DNA of 64,000 nucleotides from UMGS882 sp045598975 (GTDB taxonomy: Bacteria > Bacillota > Clostridia > Oscillospirales > CAG-382), in NCBI GenBank assembly GCA_045598975.1, contig JAZRVE010000062.1:1-64000 (forward strand), written 5' to 3'. The notes below the pieces were generated by a model that did not search any database, had not been told where the DNA came from, and saw only the letters and a list, made by a program, of their open reading frames with translations. Shown in pieces: positions 24,751 through 34,420 of this stretch. Numbering within the stretch: position 1 is the first letter of the stretch; every line of letters starts with the position of its first letter. The translations under genes were made by a program, and so were the position numbers.

Positions 24751-25851
24751 TCATCGGCGGGATGGCGCGATATAGACGTTGGCGTCCCAGCCGGGAATAT
24801 AAGGAAAATGACGGATATACAGTGAAAAACCGTCTTCGTAGAGGGACGTGAGGAAGCTCGGCAAAGCAAACAGATCTTCCACGCGGTGATAGACGGCACA
24901 GCCGACGACGGGGCGGGAGGCGCGGATAGTCCCGGCAAGCCCACGCACGACGGCAAGATCGGCGCCCTCGGCGTCGATTTTGATGTAATCGGCACGCAGG
25001 TCTGTGGCGGAATCGGCGGGGTACGCGGGGATGAGCGTTACCTTTTCGCCGGCGTGCGACGTGGTATGGGCGCTTGCGCGTCCCGAACGCGCGTAGAACG
25101 AAAGCGTCTCCTCTTTGTCCCACGCGGCGGCGTTGTGAAGAGAGATATCGGATATCCCGAGTTCTTTCGCCGTTTGCCGCAATTTTTTGAAATTGCGTGC
25201 ATCCGGCTCGAAGCAGACAGCGGAAATATCTTGTCCGGCAAAGGAAACGTATTCCCGCAAGGTGTCGCCGTTGTAAGCGCCGATGTCGACGTACCTGTCG
25301 CCGCCCTTCGGACGGATGACGGTGTGATAGACTTCCGCGACGTCAGTTTCGCAGTCTTTGAGGTAGTCGATCTTTCCGGTGATCTTGTGCGCGATAAGAT
25401 CAAGATAGGCACGGCGCGACAGATCGTCGGAGAGGGTATCGTAAACCGAGCGGAAAAGCGCGGCATTGTTCAAAAAATAGGATTTGTCAAATATTCCCTG
25501 TCCGAAGACCGGAACATCCGGCGCGTATAGCTCGTCGGTTTCATTAAGATTATATATGCTTTTCATGACGTTGTCAAGTCGTGTGGCAAAAGAGACGAGA
25601 ATGATACACTTGCCGAGTGAGCGCCGGAGTGTCGCGTAGTCCGTGAGATCAAAACCGTGAAAGGTCTTGTGCCTCACGAAGCCGTCGCTTGCAAAGACGC
25701 CGGAAATGCGGATATTCTTGCTTTCACAGACGGCGAGAATCTTGTCGGCACCGTCGCCCATGCCGTAGAGAACGATGGGCTTGTCGGCGTTTTGCAGATG
25801 TTCCCACAGATCGGGCAGATTCGACAGCTCGTCGAAATTCCGTAAAAGCAT
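24751..25851 (-). CDS. FkbM family methyltransferase
   Basis: 366 aa. Residues 1-130 form a Rossmann-like region (PIVLYGMGDGADKIL, GVFASDGF) and the C-terminal SAM-dependent domain shows YVDIGAYNGDTLREY, CFEPDARNFKKL, LHNAAAWDKEETLSFY and DYIKIDAEGADLAVVRG. Such proteins methylate sugar hydroxyls or other small molecules. ATG 25851 has AAGGAG 8 bases upstream. It ends 16 bases before rimM and is an unusual first gene for that operon. Confidence 0.88.
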   Translation of the reverse strand: MLLRNFDELSNLPDLWEHLQNADKPIVLYGMGDGADKILAVCESKNIRISGVFASDGFVRHKTFHGFDLTDYATLRRSLGKCIILVSFATRLDNVMKSIYNLNETDELYAPDVPVFGQGIFDKSYFLNNAALFRSVYDTLSDDLSRRAYLDLIAHKITGKIDYLKDCETDVAEVYHTVIRPKGGDRYVDIGAYNGDTLREYVSFAGQDISAVCFEPDARNFKKLRQTAKELGISDISLHNAAAWDKEETLSFYARSGRASAHTTSHAGEKVTLIPAYPADSATDLRADYIKIDAEGADLAVVRGLAGTIRASRPVVGCAVYHRVEDLFALPSFLTSLYEDGFSLYIRHFPYIPGWDANVYIAPSRR

Positions 25852-25946
25852 AATCCATACTCCTTTGCACAAAATTTGCCGATAAAGAATAAAATTAACA
25901 ATTTGACTGAAAAAAAGTCCCGCGCGTTTCAACAAGGTCATGTAGT

Positions 25947-25955
25947 ATTATACCA
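25947..25955 (-). promoter_or_regulatory. Extended -10 promoter of the FkbM-rimM-trmD unit
   Basis: Minus strand TGGTATAAT, an extended -10 element; no good -35. The leader would be about 90 bases. Confidence 0.45.
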
Positions 25956-26075
25956 TATCTCACGGTACAATACTTATTGTATATGAAATTCCCGCCGTTT
26001 CAAGTGTTATTTTTGAACATATCGGGAATTTCCGACAAATATTTTCAAAAAAAACAGGAAAGGAACGATATATCT

Positions 26076-28847
26076 ATGAAAAGATGGCTTTCGGTGTGCC
26101 TTGCTTTGCTGTTTGTTCTTGCGCCCGCCGTTCCCGCGGCGGAGACAGAAGCGATTGCGGAAGCAACGGCGGCAGAAAATGCCGTGCGAACGGGATACAG
26201 TGTGACGTATCCGCTTTCGGACGGACTCACCTTGACACGGAATATCTGTGAATCGCCGTCGGACGGCCCCGAACGTACCTATCTTTTGGAATATACGCCC
26301 GGTGCCGGAACGCAATTGTCTTTTGTGACGGGCGAAAAACTCAGGAAGCCCGCGACGATCGCCTCTCTTGCGGCGGTGAATTTTCCCGACAGACGCTTTG
26401 TCGCCGGCATCAACGCCGATTTCTTCAATATGTCCACCGGTGTGCCGGAATCGGCGCTTGTCATTGACGGAAGGCTCTATACGAGCGACCGCGGCGGATA
26501 TTGCCTTGTCAAAAAGGCGGACGGTACATACGAATTTGCAAAGCCGCAGATAAGCCTTGTCCTGACCGATGAAAAGGAAACGGCGTATACCGTTCTTTCG
26601 CTCAATAAAGAATTCACGCAGTACGGACTGTACCTGTATGACTCGAATTTTGCCGTTTATACCAACGTTTTCACCTCTAACACCACCGCCGTGCTCCGTG
26701 CTTACGAGGACGTGCTTTCGTGGGAGGAGATGTGTGCGCGTTTTCCGGAGACCGTGCAGAGCGTGACGGAAGAATTTGACGCCGAAATGCAGGCACAGCC
26801 GCAGACCGAGCCGCCGACCGAAACGGCTGAGGATGCGCCGGAAGAAGTGCCGGAGATCACCGAAGAAGAGCGCGAGCGCATACGGGAAGAAACGGAACGG
26901 AACGTGCAGGCGGAACGCGAAAAACGCGTTGCGGCGGCGCTGGAAAAGCAATCGGGCTATACCCGGATCGGGGAAGATTTTTATCTTCTTGCCGAGGTCT
27001 GCCCGAGGATCGGTCAGCCGGAAAAGCTTGTGGTATGCCACGTCAACGCCGACGCCGGAAGCGCCGCGATCCGTGATGGTGCTTATATGCTCTGCGCCGA
27101 TAATTCCTCTTACGGATACCTTATCATGGCCATGTACCCGGGTGAGCGTCTGACGCTCGATATCCGTGCGGATGAAGCCTTTGCCGACGTTACCGACGCC
27201 GTCGGAACGGGAGCCGTCATCGTGCACGAGGCAAAGGCGCTCGATGACCGGAACCTTTCGCATTATACCACGCTCCAACCGCGCTCTGCGGTCGGCATCA
27301 AGGAAGACGGCACGCTCGTTTTCTGCGCCGTCGACGGCAGACGGAAGGGTGTCAGTGTGGGCATGAAGATTTTGACGCTCGGTGAATATCTGGTTTCGCT
27401 CGGCTGTGTGGAGGCGGCGAACTTTGACGGCGGCGGCTCGACGGCGGTGCGGGCATTTCTGCCGGCGGGAGATAAGAATACCCTTGTCAATAAGCCGTCC
27501 GAGGGGAGTGAACGCGCCGTTTCGACGGCGGTCGTCTTTACGGATACGCGCAAAAGGAGCGAAACGCCTGCCGCCGCTGACGCCTACTTTTTCGGCGACG
27601 CCTACGTGACCTACAACGACTGTCCCATAGAGCTCGGTGCATACGCACTGTCCGATGAGAACGGTTTTTCCGTCGCGGAGAATGAGCAGGAGCCCGTGAA
27701 CGTCTCGCTGTATGCGGAAGACGGTATCGTGGCGGATAACGTGTACTATCCGCTCGGCGCCGTCGGGTTTATCCCGGTGTACGCGCTTGTCGGGAATGAA
27801 AAAGAGGGCAACACGGCAACGACGGTCGTTTCTCTTGCCGAGCCGGACAGCATTAACATCACCGTGGGGCAGAACACCATAAAACCGTTTGAATCAACGA
27901 GCGTTTCCGTCGGCTCTCTCTTTTGCGGTCTGCCGGTAGGGGATCTGCCGACGAGCTACCTTTGGCGTATTGCGCCCACCAAAGATGAAGATGATGAAAA
28001 CAATGAAAACGTGACGGAAGAAGACGGACAGACGACCGTTACCCGCGGTGAAACGGGGGACGTCGTCATCGAAAGCGAATACGGCGTTATCCGTGACGGC
28101 ATTTTTGTGCCGAAAATTGACGGCGTGACGCTGTCCGTATCGGCGTCACGCGGCGAAAAGAAAGCGGAAGCTCGGATATTTGTCAAGCCGTATCCGTTTG
28201 CCGACATGAAAGGGCATTGGGCGGAAAAAGAGATATTTTCGCTTGCCGAAGCGGGCGTCGTCAACGGGGAACTCGACGAAAACGGGGTGGCGTTCTATCT
28301 GCCCGAGCGCACCTATTCGCGCCATGAATTTTTCACCATGCTGTGGCGGCTGACGGACATCGGGGACGAGACGGATTTTGCATGGCAGACGGAAGAGATC
28401 ATACCAGAGCCGACGGAAGACGGTGAAGAGACTGTTCCGGAGGAGGAAACGGAGCCGGTACGGCGTTTCACCGATCTTGCGGATGCCGATGAAGTGCCGG
28501 ATTGGGCATTTGAAGCGGCGGTGCATCTGTATCAGAACGGGCTTCTCGATGCGGTACTGCATACGGACGGGGAGGGCGCCGTGATACTCGACGGGGATGC
28601 GCCCGTCACGCGCGCCGAGGTCATCGACGTCATGGGGCGTGTCTGCCGCGCGGCACCGGCGGACTACGTAAGCGAGCCGTATGCCGATCTTACGCCGGAA
28701 CAGGCGGACGATCCGTTTATTAAAAATGCGCTGTATGCCGGTATTTTCTCCGGGTACGAGGATAAAACACTGCGGCTCGACCGCTTTCTGTCCCGTGCCG
28801 AAGCGGCGGCTGTGTTCGCGAGGCTGTCGGGGGTATTTAAAAAATAA
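26076..28847 (+). CDS. Phosphodiester glycosidase (NAGPA) domain surface protein with SLH repeats
   Basis: 923 aa. Signal peptide (1-25), NAGPA/DUF2233 domain roughly 60-520 containing GINADFFNM, ARSAVGIKEDG-like and the hallmark NFDGGGSTAV at 449, interrupted near 235-290 by a Glu/Pro-rich insertion; a central beta-rich region; then three SLH units in the last ~220 residues (FADMKGHWAEKEI, RFTDLADADEVPDWA, YADLTPEQADDPF). SLH repeats bind pyruvylated secondary wall polymer, so the protein should sit on the cell surface. NAGPA-type enzymes split sugar-phosphate diesters, as in wall teichoic acids or phosphorylated glycans. ATG 26076 begins the signal peptide. Confidence 0.9.
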   Translation: MKRWLSVCLALLFVLAPAVPAAETEAIAEATAAENAVRTGYSVTYPLSDGLTLTRNICESPSDGPERTYLLEYTPGAGTQLSFVTGEKLRKPATIASLAAVNFPDRRFVAGINADFFNMSTGVPESALVIDGRLYTSDRGGYCLVKKADGTYEFAKPQISLVLTDEKETAYTVLSLNKEFTQYGLYLYDSNFAVYTNVFTSNTTAVLRAYEDVLSWEEMCARFPETVQSVTEEFDAEMQAQPQTEPPTETAEDAPEEVPEITEEERERIREETERNVQAEREKRVAAALEKQSGYTRIGEDFYLLAEVCPRIGQPEKLVVCHVNADAGSAAIRDGAYMLCADNSSYGYLIMAMYPGERLTLDIRADEAFADVTDAVGTGAVIVHEAKALDDRNLSHYTTLQPRSAVGIKEDGTLVFCAVDGRRKGVSVGMKILTLGEYLVSLGCVEAANFDGGGSTAVRAFLPAGDKNTLVNKPSEGSERAVSTAVVFTDTRKRSETPAAADAYFFGDAYVTYNDCPIELGAYALSDENGFSVAENEQEPVNVSLYAEDGIVADNVYYPLGAVGFIPVYALVGNEKEGNTATTVVSLAEPDSINITVGQNTIKPFESTSVSVGSLFCGLPVGDLPTSYLWRIAPTKDEDDENNENVTEEDGQTTVTRGETGDVVIESEYGVIRDGIFVPKIDGVTLSVSASRGEKKAEARIFVKPYPFADMKGHWAEKEIFSLAEAGVVNGELDENGVAFYLPERTYSRHEFFTMLWRLTDIGDETDFAWQTEEIIPEPTEDGEETVPEEETEPVRRFTDLADADEVPDWAFEAAVHLYQNGLLDAVLHTDGEGAVILDGDAPVTRAEVIDVMGRVCRAAPADYVSEPYADLTPEQADDPFIKNALYAGIFSGYEDKTLRLDRFLSRAEAAAVFARLSGVFKK

Positions 28848-28898
28848 CAGCGGCATTTGTAAAATTTTATCGTTCGGAAAAAAGTTGCGGCTAAACTC

Positions 28899-28927
28899 TT
28901 GCCAAAACGCGGGTTTTGTGCTACAAT
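28899..28927 (+). promoter_or_regulatory. Promoter of lepA
   Basis: TTGCCA (28899-28904), 17-base spacer, TACAAT (28922-28927), leader about 40 bases. Confidence 0.65.
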
Positions 28928-28971
28928 AAACCATCCCTGTACCACATTTTACGGAAAAGGATATTCTGAAT

Positions 28972-30789
28972 ATGTCTGACAGCCCCAAGGATCTCTCACT
29001 CATCCGCAATTTCTGTATCATTGCGCACATCGACCACGGAAAATCGACGCTTGCCGACCGGATATTGGAAAAAACCAACACGGTGGCGCTTCGCGAATCC
29101 AAGGATCAGATGCTCGACGATATGGAGCTCGAACGGGAGCGCGGGATCACCATCAAGGCGCGAGCCGTCAAAATGAATTTTACGCATGAAGGCGTGACGT
29201 ATGATTTCAATCTCATCGACACGCCCGGTCACGTTGACTTTAATTACGAGGTGTCCCGCTCACTCAAAGCCTGTGAGGGGGCGCTTCTTGTCGTGGACGC
29301 CACGCAGGGCATCGAGGCGCAGACGCTTGCCAACGCCTATCTTGCCGTAGATAACGATCTGGAGATCTTGCCCGTCATCAATAAGATCGACCTGCCTTCC
29401 GCCGACATCGAGGGTACCCGCAAGGAGATCGAGGATGTCATCGGTATTCCCGCCGAGGACGCGCCTGCGGTTTCCGCCAAGGCGGGAACCAATATCGAGG
29501 AACTGCTCGTGCAGATCGTCAAGCAGATTCCGCCGCCGAAGGGCGATGCGGCGTCGCCGCTCAAAGCGCTTATCTTCGATTCCTATTACGATTCTTACCG
29601 CGGTGTCGTCGTGTATATCCGCGTCTATGACGGCAGGATCAAGGCGGGCGACAGGGTACGCATGATGTCGACCGGCGTCGATTATGAGGTGACGGAGGTC
29701 GGTTTTCTCGATCCGTTCGGACTGCATGCCTGCGGAAGCCTTGACGCGGGCGAGGTCGGCTATTTTACCGCCGCCATCAAAACGGTTGGCGACACGCGGG
29801 TAGGTGATACCGTAACGGGTGCGGAAAATCCGGTAGAAGCACCGCTTCCCGGCTTCAAGAGAGCGCTCCCCGTCGTGTTCAGCGGCATTTATCCCGCGGA
29901 CGGCGCCCGCTACGGCGACCTGCGGGACGCTTTGGAAAAGTTGGCGCTCAACGACGCGGCACTCACCTATGAGCCGGAAACGTCCGTTGCGCTCGGCTTC
30001 GGGTTCCGATGCGGCTTTTTGGGACTCCTCCATATGGAAATTCTCGAAGAACGCCTGGAACGCGAGTTCAATCTCGATCTTATCACCACGGCGCCGAGCG
30101 TTATTTATAAAATCCGGATGCGCTCGGGAGAAGAGTATTATATCGACAACCCGACCAAATTCCCGGTCGGCGACGACGTGGAGACTGTCAGCGAGCCGGT
30201 CGTGAAGGCAAACATCCTCTGCCCGACGGAATTTGTCGGCGGCATCATGGAGCTGTGCCAGGATCGGCGCGGCGTGTATAAGGATATGACGTATCTTGAC
30301 GCCGGACGGGCGGAGCTTCACTATATCCTGCCGCTCAACGAGATCGTGTATGACTTTTTCGATGCCCTCAAATCCAAGAGTAAGGGCTATGCCTCCCTCG
30401 ACTACGATTTAGACGGATATCAGCCGTCGAAGCTTGTCAAGCTGGACATTCTTCTCAACGGAGAAATGGTAGATGCGCTTTCGTTCATCGTCCACACCGA
30501 CAAGGCGTACGGACGGGCACGCAAGATCGTGGAAAAATTAAAGGACAATATCCCGCGACAGTTGTTTGAAATACCCATTCAGGCGGCGATCGGCGGCAAG
30601 ATCATCGCACGCGAGACGGTCAAAGCGCTCCGAAAGGACGTGCTTGCCAAGTGCTACGGCGGCGATATCACCCGTAAGAAGAAACTGCTTGAAAAGCAGA
30701 AGGAAGGCAAAAAGCGTATGCGCTCGCTCGGCAGTGTCGAAGTGCCGCAGGAGGCGTTTATGGCTGTGCTCAAATTTGACGAAGAATAG
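28972..30789 (+). CDS. lepA: Elongation factor 4 (LepA)
   Basis: 605-aa translational GTPase. G motifs: AHIDHGKSTLADR, DTPGHVDF, NKIDLPSAD; switch region ERERGITIKARAV. The C-terminal LepA-specific domain ends with KCYGGDITRKKKLLEKQKEGKKRM in outline. Full length, canonical. 14 bases before hemW. Confidence 0.98.
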   Translation: MSDSPKDLSLIRNFCIIAHIDHGKSTLADRILEKTNTVALRESKDQMLDDMELERERGITIKARAVKMNFTHEGVTYDFNLIDTPGHVDFNYEVSRSLKACEGALLVVDATQGIEAQTLANAYLAVDNDLEILPVINKIDLPSADIEGTRKEIEDVIGIPAEDAPAVSAKAGTNIEELLVQIVKQIPPPKGDAASPLKALIFDSYYDSYRGVVVYIRVYDGRIKAGDRVRMMSTGVDYEVTEVGFLDPFGLHACGSLDAGEVGYFTAAIKTVGDTRVGDTVTGAENPVEAPLPGFKRALPVVFSGIYPADGARYGDLRDALEKLALNDAALTYEPETSVALGFGFRCGFLGLLHMEILEERLEREFNLDLITTAPSVIYKIRMRSGEEYYIDNPTKFPVGDDVETVSEPVVKANILCPTEFVGGIMELCQDRRGVYKDMTYLDAGRAELHYILPLNEIVYDFFDALKSKSKGYASLDYDLDGYQPSKLVKLDILLNGEMVDALSFIVHTDKAYGRARKIVEKLKDNIPRQLFEIPIQAAIGGKIIARETVKALRKDVLAKCYGGDITRKKKLLEKQKEGKKRMRSLGSVEVPQEAFMAVLKFDEE

Positions 30790-30803
30790 GAAATGGATTC
30801 TGT

Positions 30804-31976
30804 ATGAAGACGTTGGGGTTATATCTGCATATTCCGTTTTGTATGCAGAAGTGCCGCTATTGTGATTTTTATTCCCTTGCCGGGTGCTCGGCTGCCGACA
30901 AGGATGCCTACGTGCAGACGCTTTGCGCGCATATGCGGGAGTATAAATTGCAGGCGAAGAACTATACCGTGATGTCTGTATATCTCGGCGGCGGTACGCC
31001 GTCCTTGCTCTCGGCGGACGAACTGAAAATGCTGATGCGTCATGTTCGCGCATCGTTTCGTCTGCATCCCGATGCCGAGATCACCATGGAGGCGAATCCC
31101 GGCACGGTGGACGAGCAGAAATTGAAAGCCTTTCGTCGGTGCGGCGTCAATCGTATCAGCATCGGCGTGCAGTCCTTTCATGACGAAGACCTTTCGATCA
31201 GCGGGAGGATACATACGGCAAAAGAGGGATACGAGGCGATCATCGCCGCCAGAAAAGCCGGCTTTGACAATATCAGTATCGACCTCATGTTCGGGCTTCC
31301 CGGGCAGTCGCTCCAGACCGTGACGGACAACGTCAACACGGCGGCGTCGCTGGAAGTGGATCACGTTTCGCTGTACGGGCTGAAAATCGAAGAGGGGACG
31401 CCTTTCTGGTTTGACAGAGCGTCGCTGGCTTTTCCCGACGAAGAGACCGAGCGCACCATGTATTATACCGCCTGCGGACTGCTCGAAACATATGGCTATA
31501 AGCAGTATGAGATTTCCAATTTTGCGAAAACCGGTAAAAAATGCCGCCATAATCTCCGGTATTGGAATACCGAGGAATATCTCGGCTTCGGACCGGCGGC
31601 GCACTCCTATTTCGGCGGCAAGCGGTTTTCCTTCAAACGGAACCTGCCGTTGTACCTCGATTCGTTCGATCCGGAAAAAACGGTATCGGAGCCTCTCATC
31701 GACGAATATATCGACATTCCGTATCCGTCTCGCGTGGCGGAATACGTCATGCTGCGGATGCGCCTCAACGCGGGCGTTGACTGCGAGGCGTTCTATAAGC
31801 GCTTCGGACGTCGGTTCGACGAGATTTATGCCGAACGGCTGAAACCGTTCATAAAAAGCGGGCACGTCGTCAGAACGGCGAAAGGGTACGCCTTTTCACC
31901 GGAGGGACGGTACGTCTCCAATTATATCTTGGCGCGCGTGGTGGATTTTGATTTGGTCGTACCGGGTGCGCAGTAA
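30804..31976 (+). CDS. hemW: Radical SAM family heme chaperone HemW
   Basis: 390 aa. Radical SAM cysteines in CMQKCRYC (CxxxCxxC) preceded by LYLHIPF, SAM-binding YLGGGTPS, then NRISIGVQSF and DLMFGLPGQ, and the C-terminal HemW domain. The YCDF sequence after the third cysteine matches HemW rather than HemN. The lepA-hemW order is typical of Firmicutes. Confidence 0.94.
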   Translation: MKTLGLYLHIPFCMQKCRYCDFYSLAGCSAADKDAYVQTLCAHMREYKLQAKNYTVMSVYLGGGTPSLLSADELKMLMRHVRASFRLHPDAEITMEANPGTVDEQKLKAFRRCGVNRISIGVQSFHDEDLSISGRIHTAKEGYEAIIAARKAGFDNISIDLMFGLPGQSLQTVTDNVNTAASLEVDHVSLYGLKIEEGTPFWFDRASLAFPDEETERTMYYTACGLLETYGYKQYEISNFAKTGKKCRHNLRYWNTEEYLGFGPAAHSYFGGKRFSFKRNLPLYLDSFDPEKTVSEPLIDEYIDIPYPSRVAEYVMLRMRLNAGVDCEAFYKRFGRRFDEIYAERLKPFIKSGHVVRTAKGYAFSPEGRYVSNYILARVVDFDLVVPGAQ

Positions 31977-31987
31977 GGAGAATGCTT

Positions 31988-32656
31988 ATGAAAAAAACGG
32001 CTCTGCTTGCCGCGGTCCTTGTTGTCATGACCTTTGTCTTCGGCGGCTGTAATGCCAAAAAAGAACAGCCGGAGAATGACGGGCATGAGATGCCGGAGGA
32101 AACGTCGGCACAGCAGTCTTTGGAGCAGGCGATGCGGCAGGATAACGTATCGTGTGTCGTCAATCTTGCCTGTCCTTCCTCGTTTGCCGGCTCCGGAACG
32201 GTCGGAGCATGGAAAAAACTGTTTGATACCACGGCACTGCCGAGCGCTTACGATTGCCTGACGTATATGAGCGAAGAAGAGATCGTTTCCGATCTTCTTG
32301 ACGGCAAGGTGGATTTTGCTCTGCTCTCTCCCGATGCGGCGGCGGGATTATACCGCCGGAACGGCGATTTTTCGGCGCTTGCGGGAATGCTTGAATATGC
32401 GGATGAGGAAACGGCGGCGGAAATACTGCCGACGGTTTCCGGGCAGATGCATGAGGTCGTAACGGCGGCGGTTCTCGTTGCCGATCGAGCTGTTGCCGAA
32501 AGTAAGCCGGATGCATACGCTTACGTGCTTGCCACCGCAAAAAGTACGGACGGCTTTCTGACGGGAGAAGCGTTCCGCTCGGCGTTTGAACTGTATTATG
32601 TCGGTTTGTATGCATCACAGCCAGGTCTTGTGCCGTCGGGATCGTTTTATGATTGA
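31988..32656 (+). CDS. Lipoprotein resembling a solute-binding protein
   Basis: 222 aa with lipobox VFGGC (Cys21) and an acidic linker. The mature part (about 55-222) reads VVNLACPSSFAGSGTVGAW, LLDGKVDFALLSPDAAAGLY, reminiscent of periplasmic-binding-protein lobes for small ligands, but no ABC transporter gene is close. AAGGAG favours ATG 31988 over 31982. Function unassigned. Confidence 0.72.
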   Translation: MKKTALLAAVLVVMTFVFGGCNAKKEQPENDGHEMPEETSAQQSLEQAMRQDNVSCVVNLACPSSFAGSGTVGAWKKLFDTTALPSAYDCLTYMSEEEIVSDLLDGKVDFALLSPDAAAGLYRRNGDFSALAGMLEYADEETAAEILPTVSGQMHEVVTAAVLVADRAVAESKPDAYAYVLATAKSTDGFLTGEAFRSAFELYYVGLYASQPGLVPSGSFYD

Positions 32657-32695
32657 CAATTATAATTTTATATAAGAAAGTGCAGGAAAACAATC

Positions 32696-34372
32696 ATGGC
32701 TTATCTGACAGACATTGAAATCGCACAGAACTGCAAAATGAAGCCCATCACGGAGATCGCCGCCAAAGCACACGTTGACGAGAAGTACCTCGAACAGTAC
32801 GGACGCTATAAAGCAAAGGTCGATATGTCTCTTTTGAATGAGACCGACCGCAAGAACGGAAAACTCATCCTTGTTACGGCAATCACGCCGACTCCGGCGG
32901 GAGAGGGCAAGACCACAACGACCATCGGACTTGCCGACGGACTTGCCCGCATCGGCAAAGACGTCACCGTCGCCCTTCGTGAGCCGTCGCTCGGACCGGT
33001 GTTCGGTGTCAAGGGCGGTGCCGCCGGCGGCGGTTACGCACAGGTCGTCCCGATGGAGGATATCAATCTGCATTTTACCGGTGACTTTCATGCCATCGGT
33101 GCCGCCAATAACCTGCTTGCGGCAATGCTCGACAACCATATCCAGCAGGGCAACGCGCTCGGTATCGACGTGCGTAAGATCACGTGGAAGCGCTGCGTGG
33201 ATATGAACGACAGACAGCTTCGTTTCCTCGTGGACGGTATGGGCGGCAAGGCTAACGGCGTTCCGCGTGAGGACGGCTTCGATATCACGGTGGCTTCCGA
33301 GATCATGGCTGTCTTCTGCCTGGCAAGCTCCATCACCGACTTGAAAGAACGCCTTGCCCGGATCATCGTCGGCTATACCTATGACGACAAGCCCGTCACC
33401 GCCGGAGATTTGAAAGCGGTCGGTGCCATGACCGCCTTGTTAAAGGATGCGCTGAAACCGAATTTGGTACAGACTCTGGAAGGCACCCCCGCCTTTGTAC
33501 ATGGCGGACCGTTTGCCAATATCGCACACGGGTGCAACTCGGTCATGGCGACGAAGCTGGCGCTCAAAATGGGTGACTACACCGTCACGGAGGCAGGCTT
33601 CGGTGCCGACCTCGGCGCCGAGAAATTCCTCGACATCAAATGCCGCATGGCAGGGCTCACGCCGAGCGCCGTGGTGGTCGTCGCAACGGTGCGCGCACTC
33701 AAAATGCACGGCGGACTCGATAAGAAATCGCTCGGAACGGAAGATATCGCGGCGCTCGAAAAGGGCATCCCGAACCTCCTCCGTCACCTTTCCAACATCA
33801 AGAACGTCTATCAGCTTCCCTGCGTGGTAGCGGTCAACCGCTTCCCGACGGATACCGATAAGGAGATCGACTTCATCATCGCCAAGTGCCGCGAGCTCGG
33901 TGTCAACACCGTTCTCTCGACGGTCTGGGCGGACGGCGGCAAGGGCGGCGAAGACCTTGCCCGTGAGGTGGTGCGGCTGTGCGAAGAGGAAAAGGGCAAC
34001 TTTACCTACTCCTATGCGCTTGATATGAGCATTGAAGATAAGATCAAAGCTGTTGTCAAAAGAATTTACGGCGGTGACGGCATCACCATCATGCCGAACG
34101 CCAAGAAGCAGATCGAACGGCTGACCGAGCTCGGCTTTGACAAAGTTCCTGTCTGCATCGCCAAGACGCAATACAGCTTTTCCGACGATCCCGCGAAACT
34201 CGGCGCACCCGAGCATTTCACCGTCACCGTCAAGAACGTCAAGATATCTGCCGGTGCCGGCTTCATCGTCGTGCTGACGGGCGATATCCTCACCATGCCC
34301 GGACTTCCCAAGTCCCCGGCGGCAGAACGGATCGACGTCGATGAAAACGGAAAGATTTCCGGTTTGTTCTGA
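32696..34372 (+). CDS. fhs: Formate--tetrahydrofolate ligase
   Basis: 558 aa; makes 10-formyl-THF from formate, THF and ATP. P-loop TPTPAGEGKTTTTIGL, PSLGPVFGVKGGAAGGGY, NLHFTGDFHAI and EAGFGADLGAEKF are all present. Full length. It is used in one-carbon metabolism generally and in acetogens; no other Wood-Ljungdahl genes are in the window. Confidence 0.98.
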   Translation: MAYLTDIEIAQNCKMKPITEIAAKAHVDEKYLEQYGRYKAKVDMSLLNETDRKNGKLILVTAITPTPAGEGKTTTTIGLADGLARIGKDVTVALREPSLGPVFGVKGGAAGGGYAQVVPMEDINLHFTGDFHAIGAANNLLAAMLDNHIQQGNALGIDVRKITWKRCVDMNDRQLRFLVDGMGGKANGVPREDGFDITVASEIMAVFCLASSITDLKERLARIIVGYTYDDKPVTAGDLKAVGAMTALLKDALKPNLVQTLEGTPAFVHGGPFANIAHGCNSVMATKLALKMGDYTVTEAGFGADLGAEKFLDIKCRMAGLTPSAVVVVATVRALKMHGGLDKKSLGTEDIAALEKGIPNLLRHLSNIKNVYQLPCVVAVNRFPTDTDKEIDFIIAKCRELGVNTVLSTVWADGGKGGEDLAREVVRLCEEEKGNFTYSYALDMSIEDKIKAVVKRIYGGDGITIMPNAKKQIERLTELGFDKVPVCIAKTQYSFSDDPAKLGAPEHFTVTVKNVKISAGAGFIVVLTGDILTMPGLPKSPAAERIDVDENGKISGLF

Positions 34373-34383
34373 TAATAAACAAA

Positions 34384-34420
34384 ACAAAAAAGTGTGATGA
34401 GAGATCATCACACTTTTTGT
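34384..34420. terminator. Bidirectional terminator between fhs and the AraC gene
   Basis: AGTGTGATGA and TCATCACACT with a 4-base loop, flanked by A-rich sequence on the left and TTTTT on the right. Confidence 0.9.

Noticed and set aside
26007..27278. 423-codon minus-strand frame inside the NAGPA-SLH gene
   Set aside because: The plus strand encodes recognisable NAGPA motifs and a signal peptide; the opposite frame is Arg/Phe/His-rich without motifs.
32657..32695. THF riboswitch before fhs
   Set aside because: The gap is only about 40 bases, too short for a folate aptamer.
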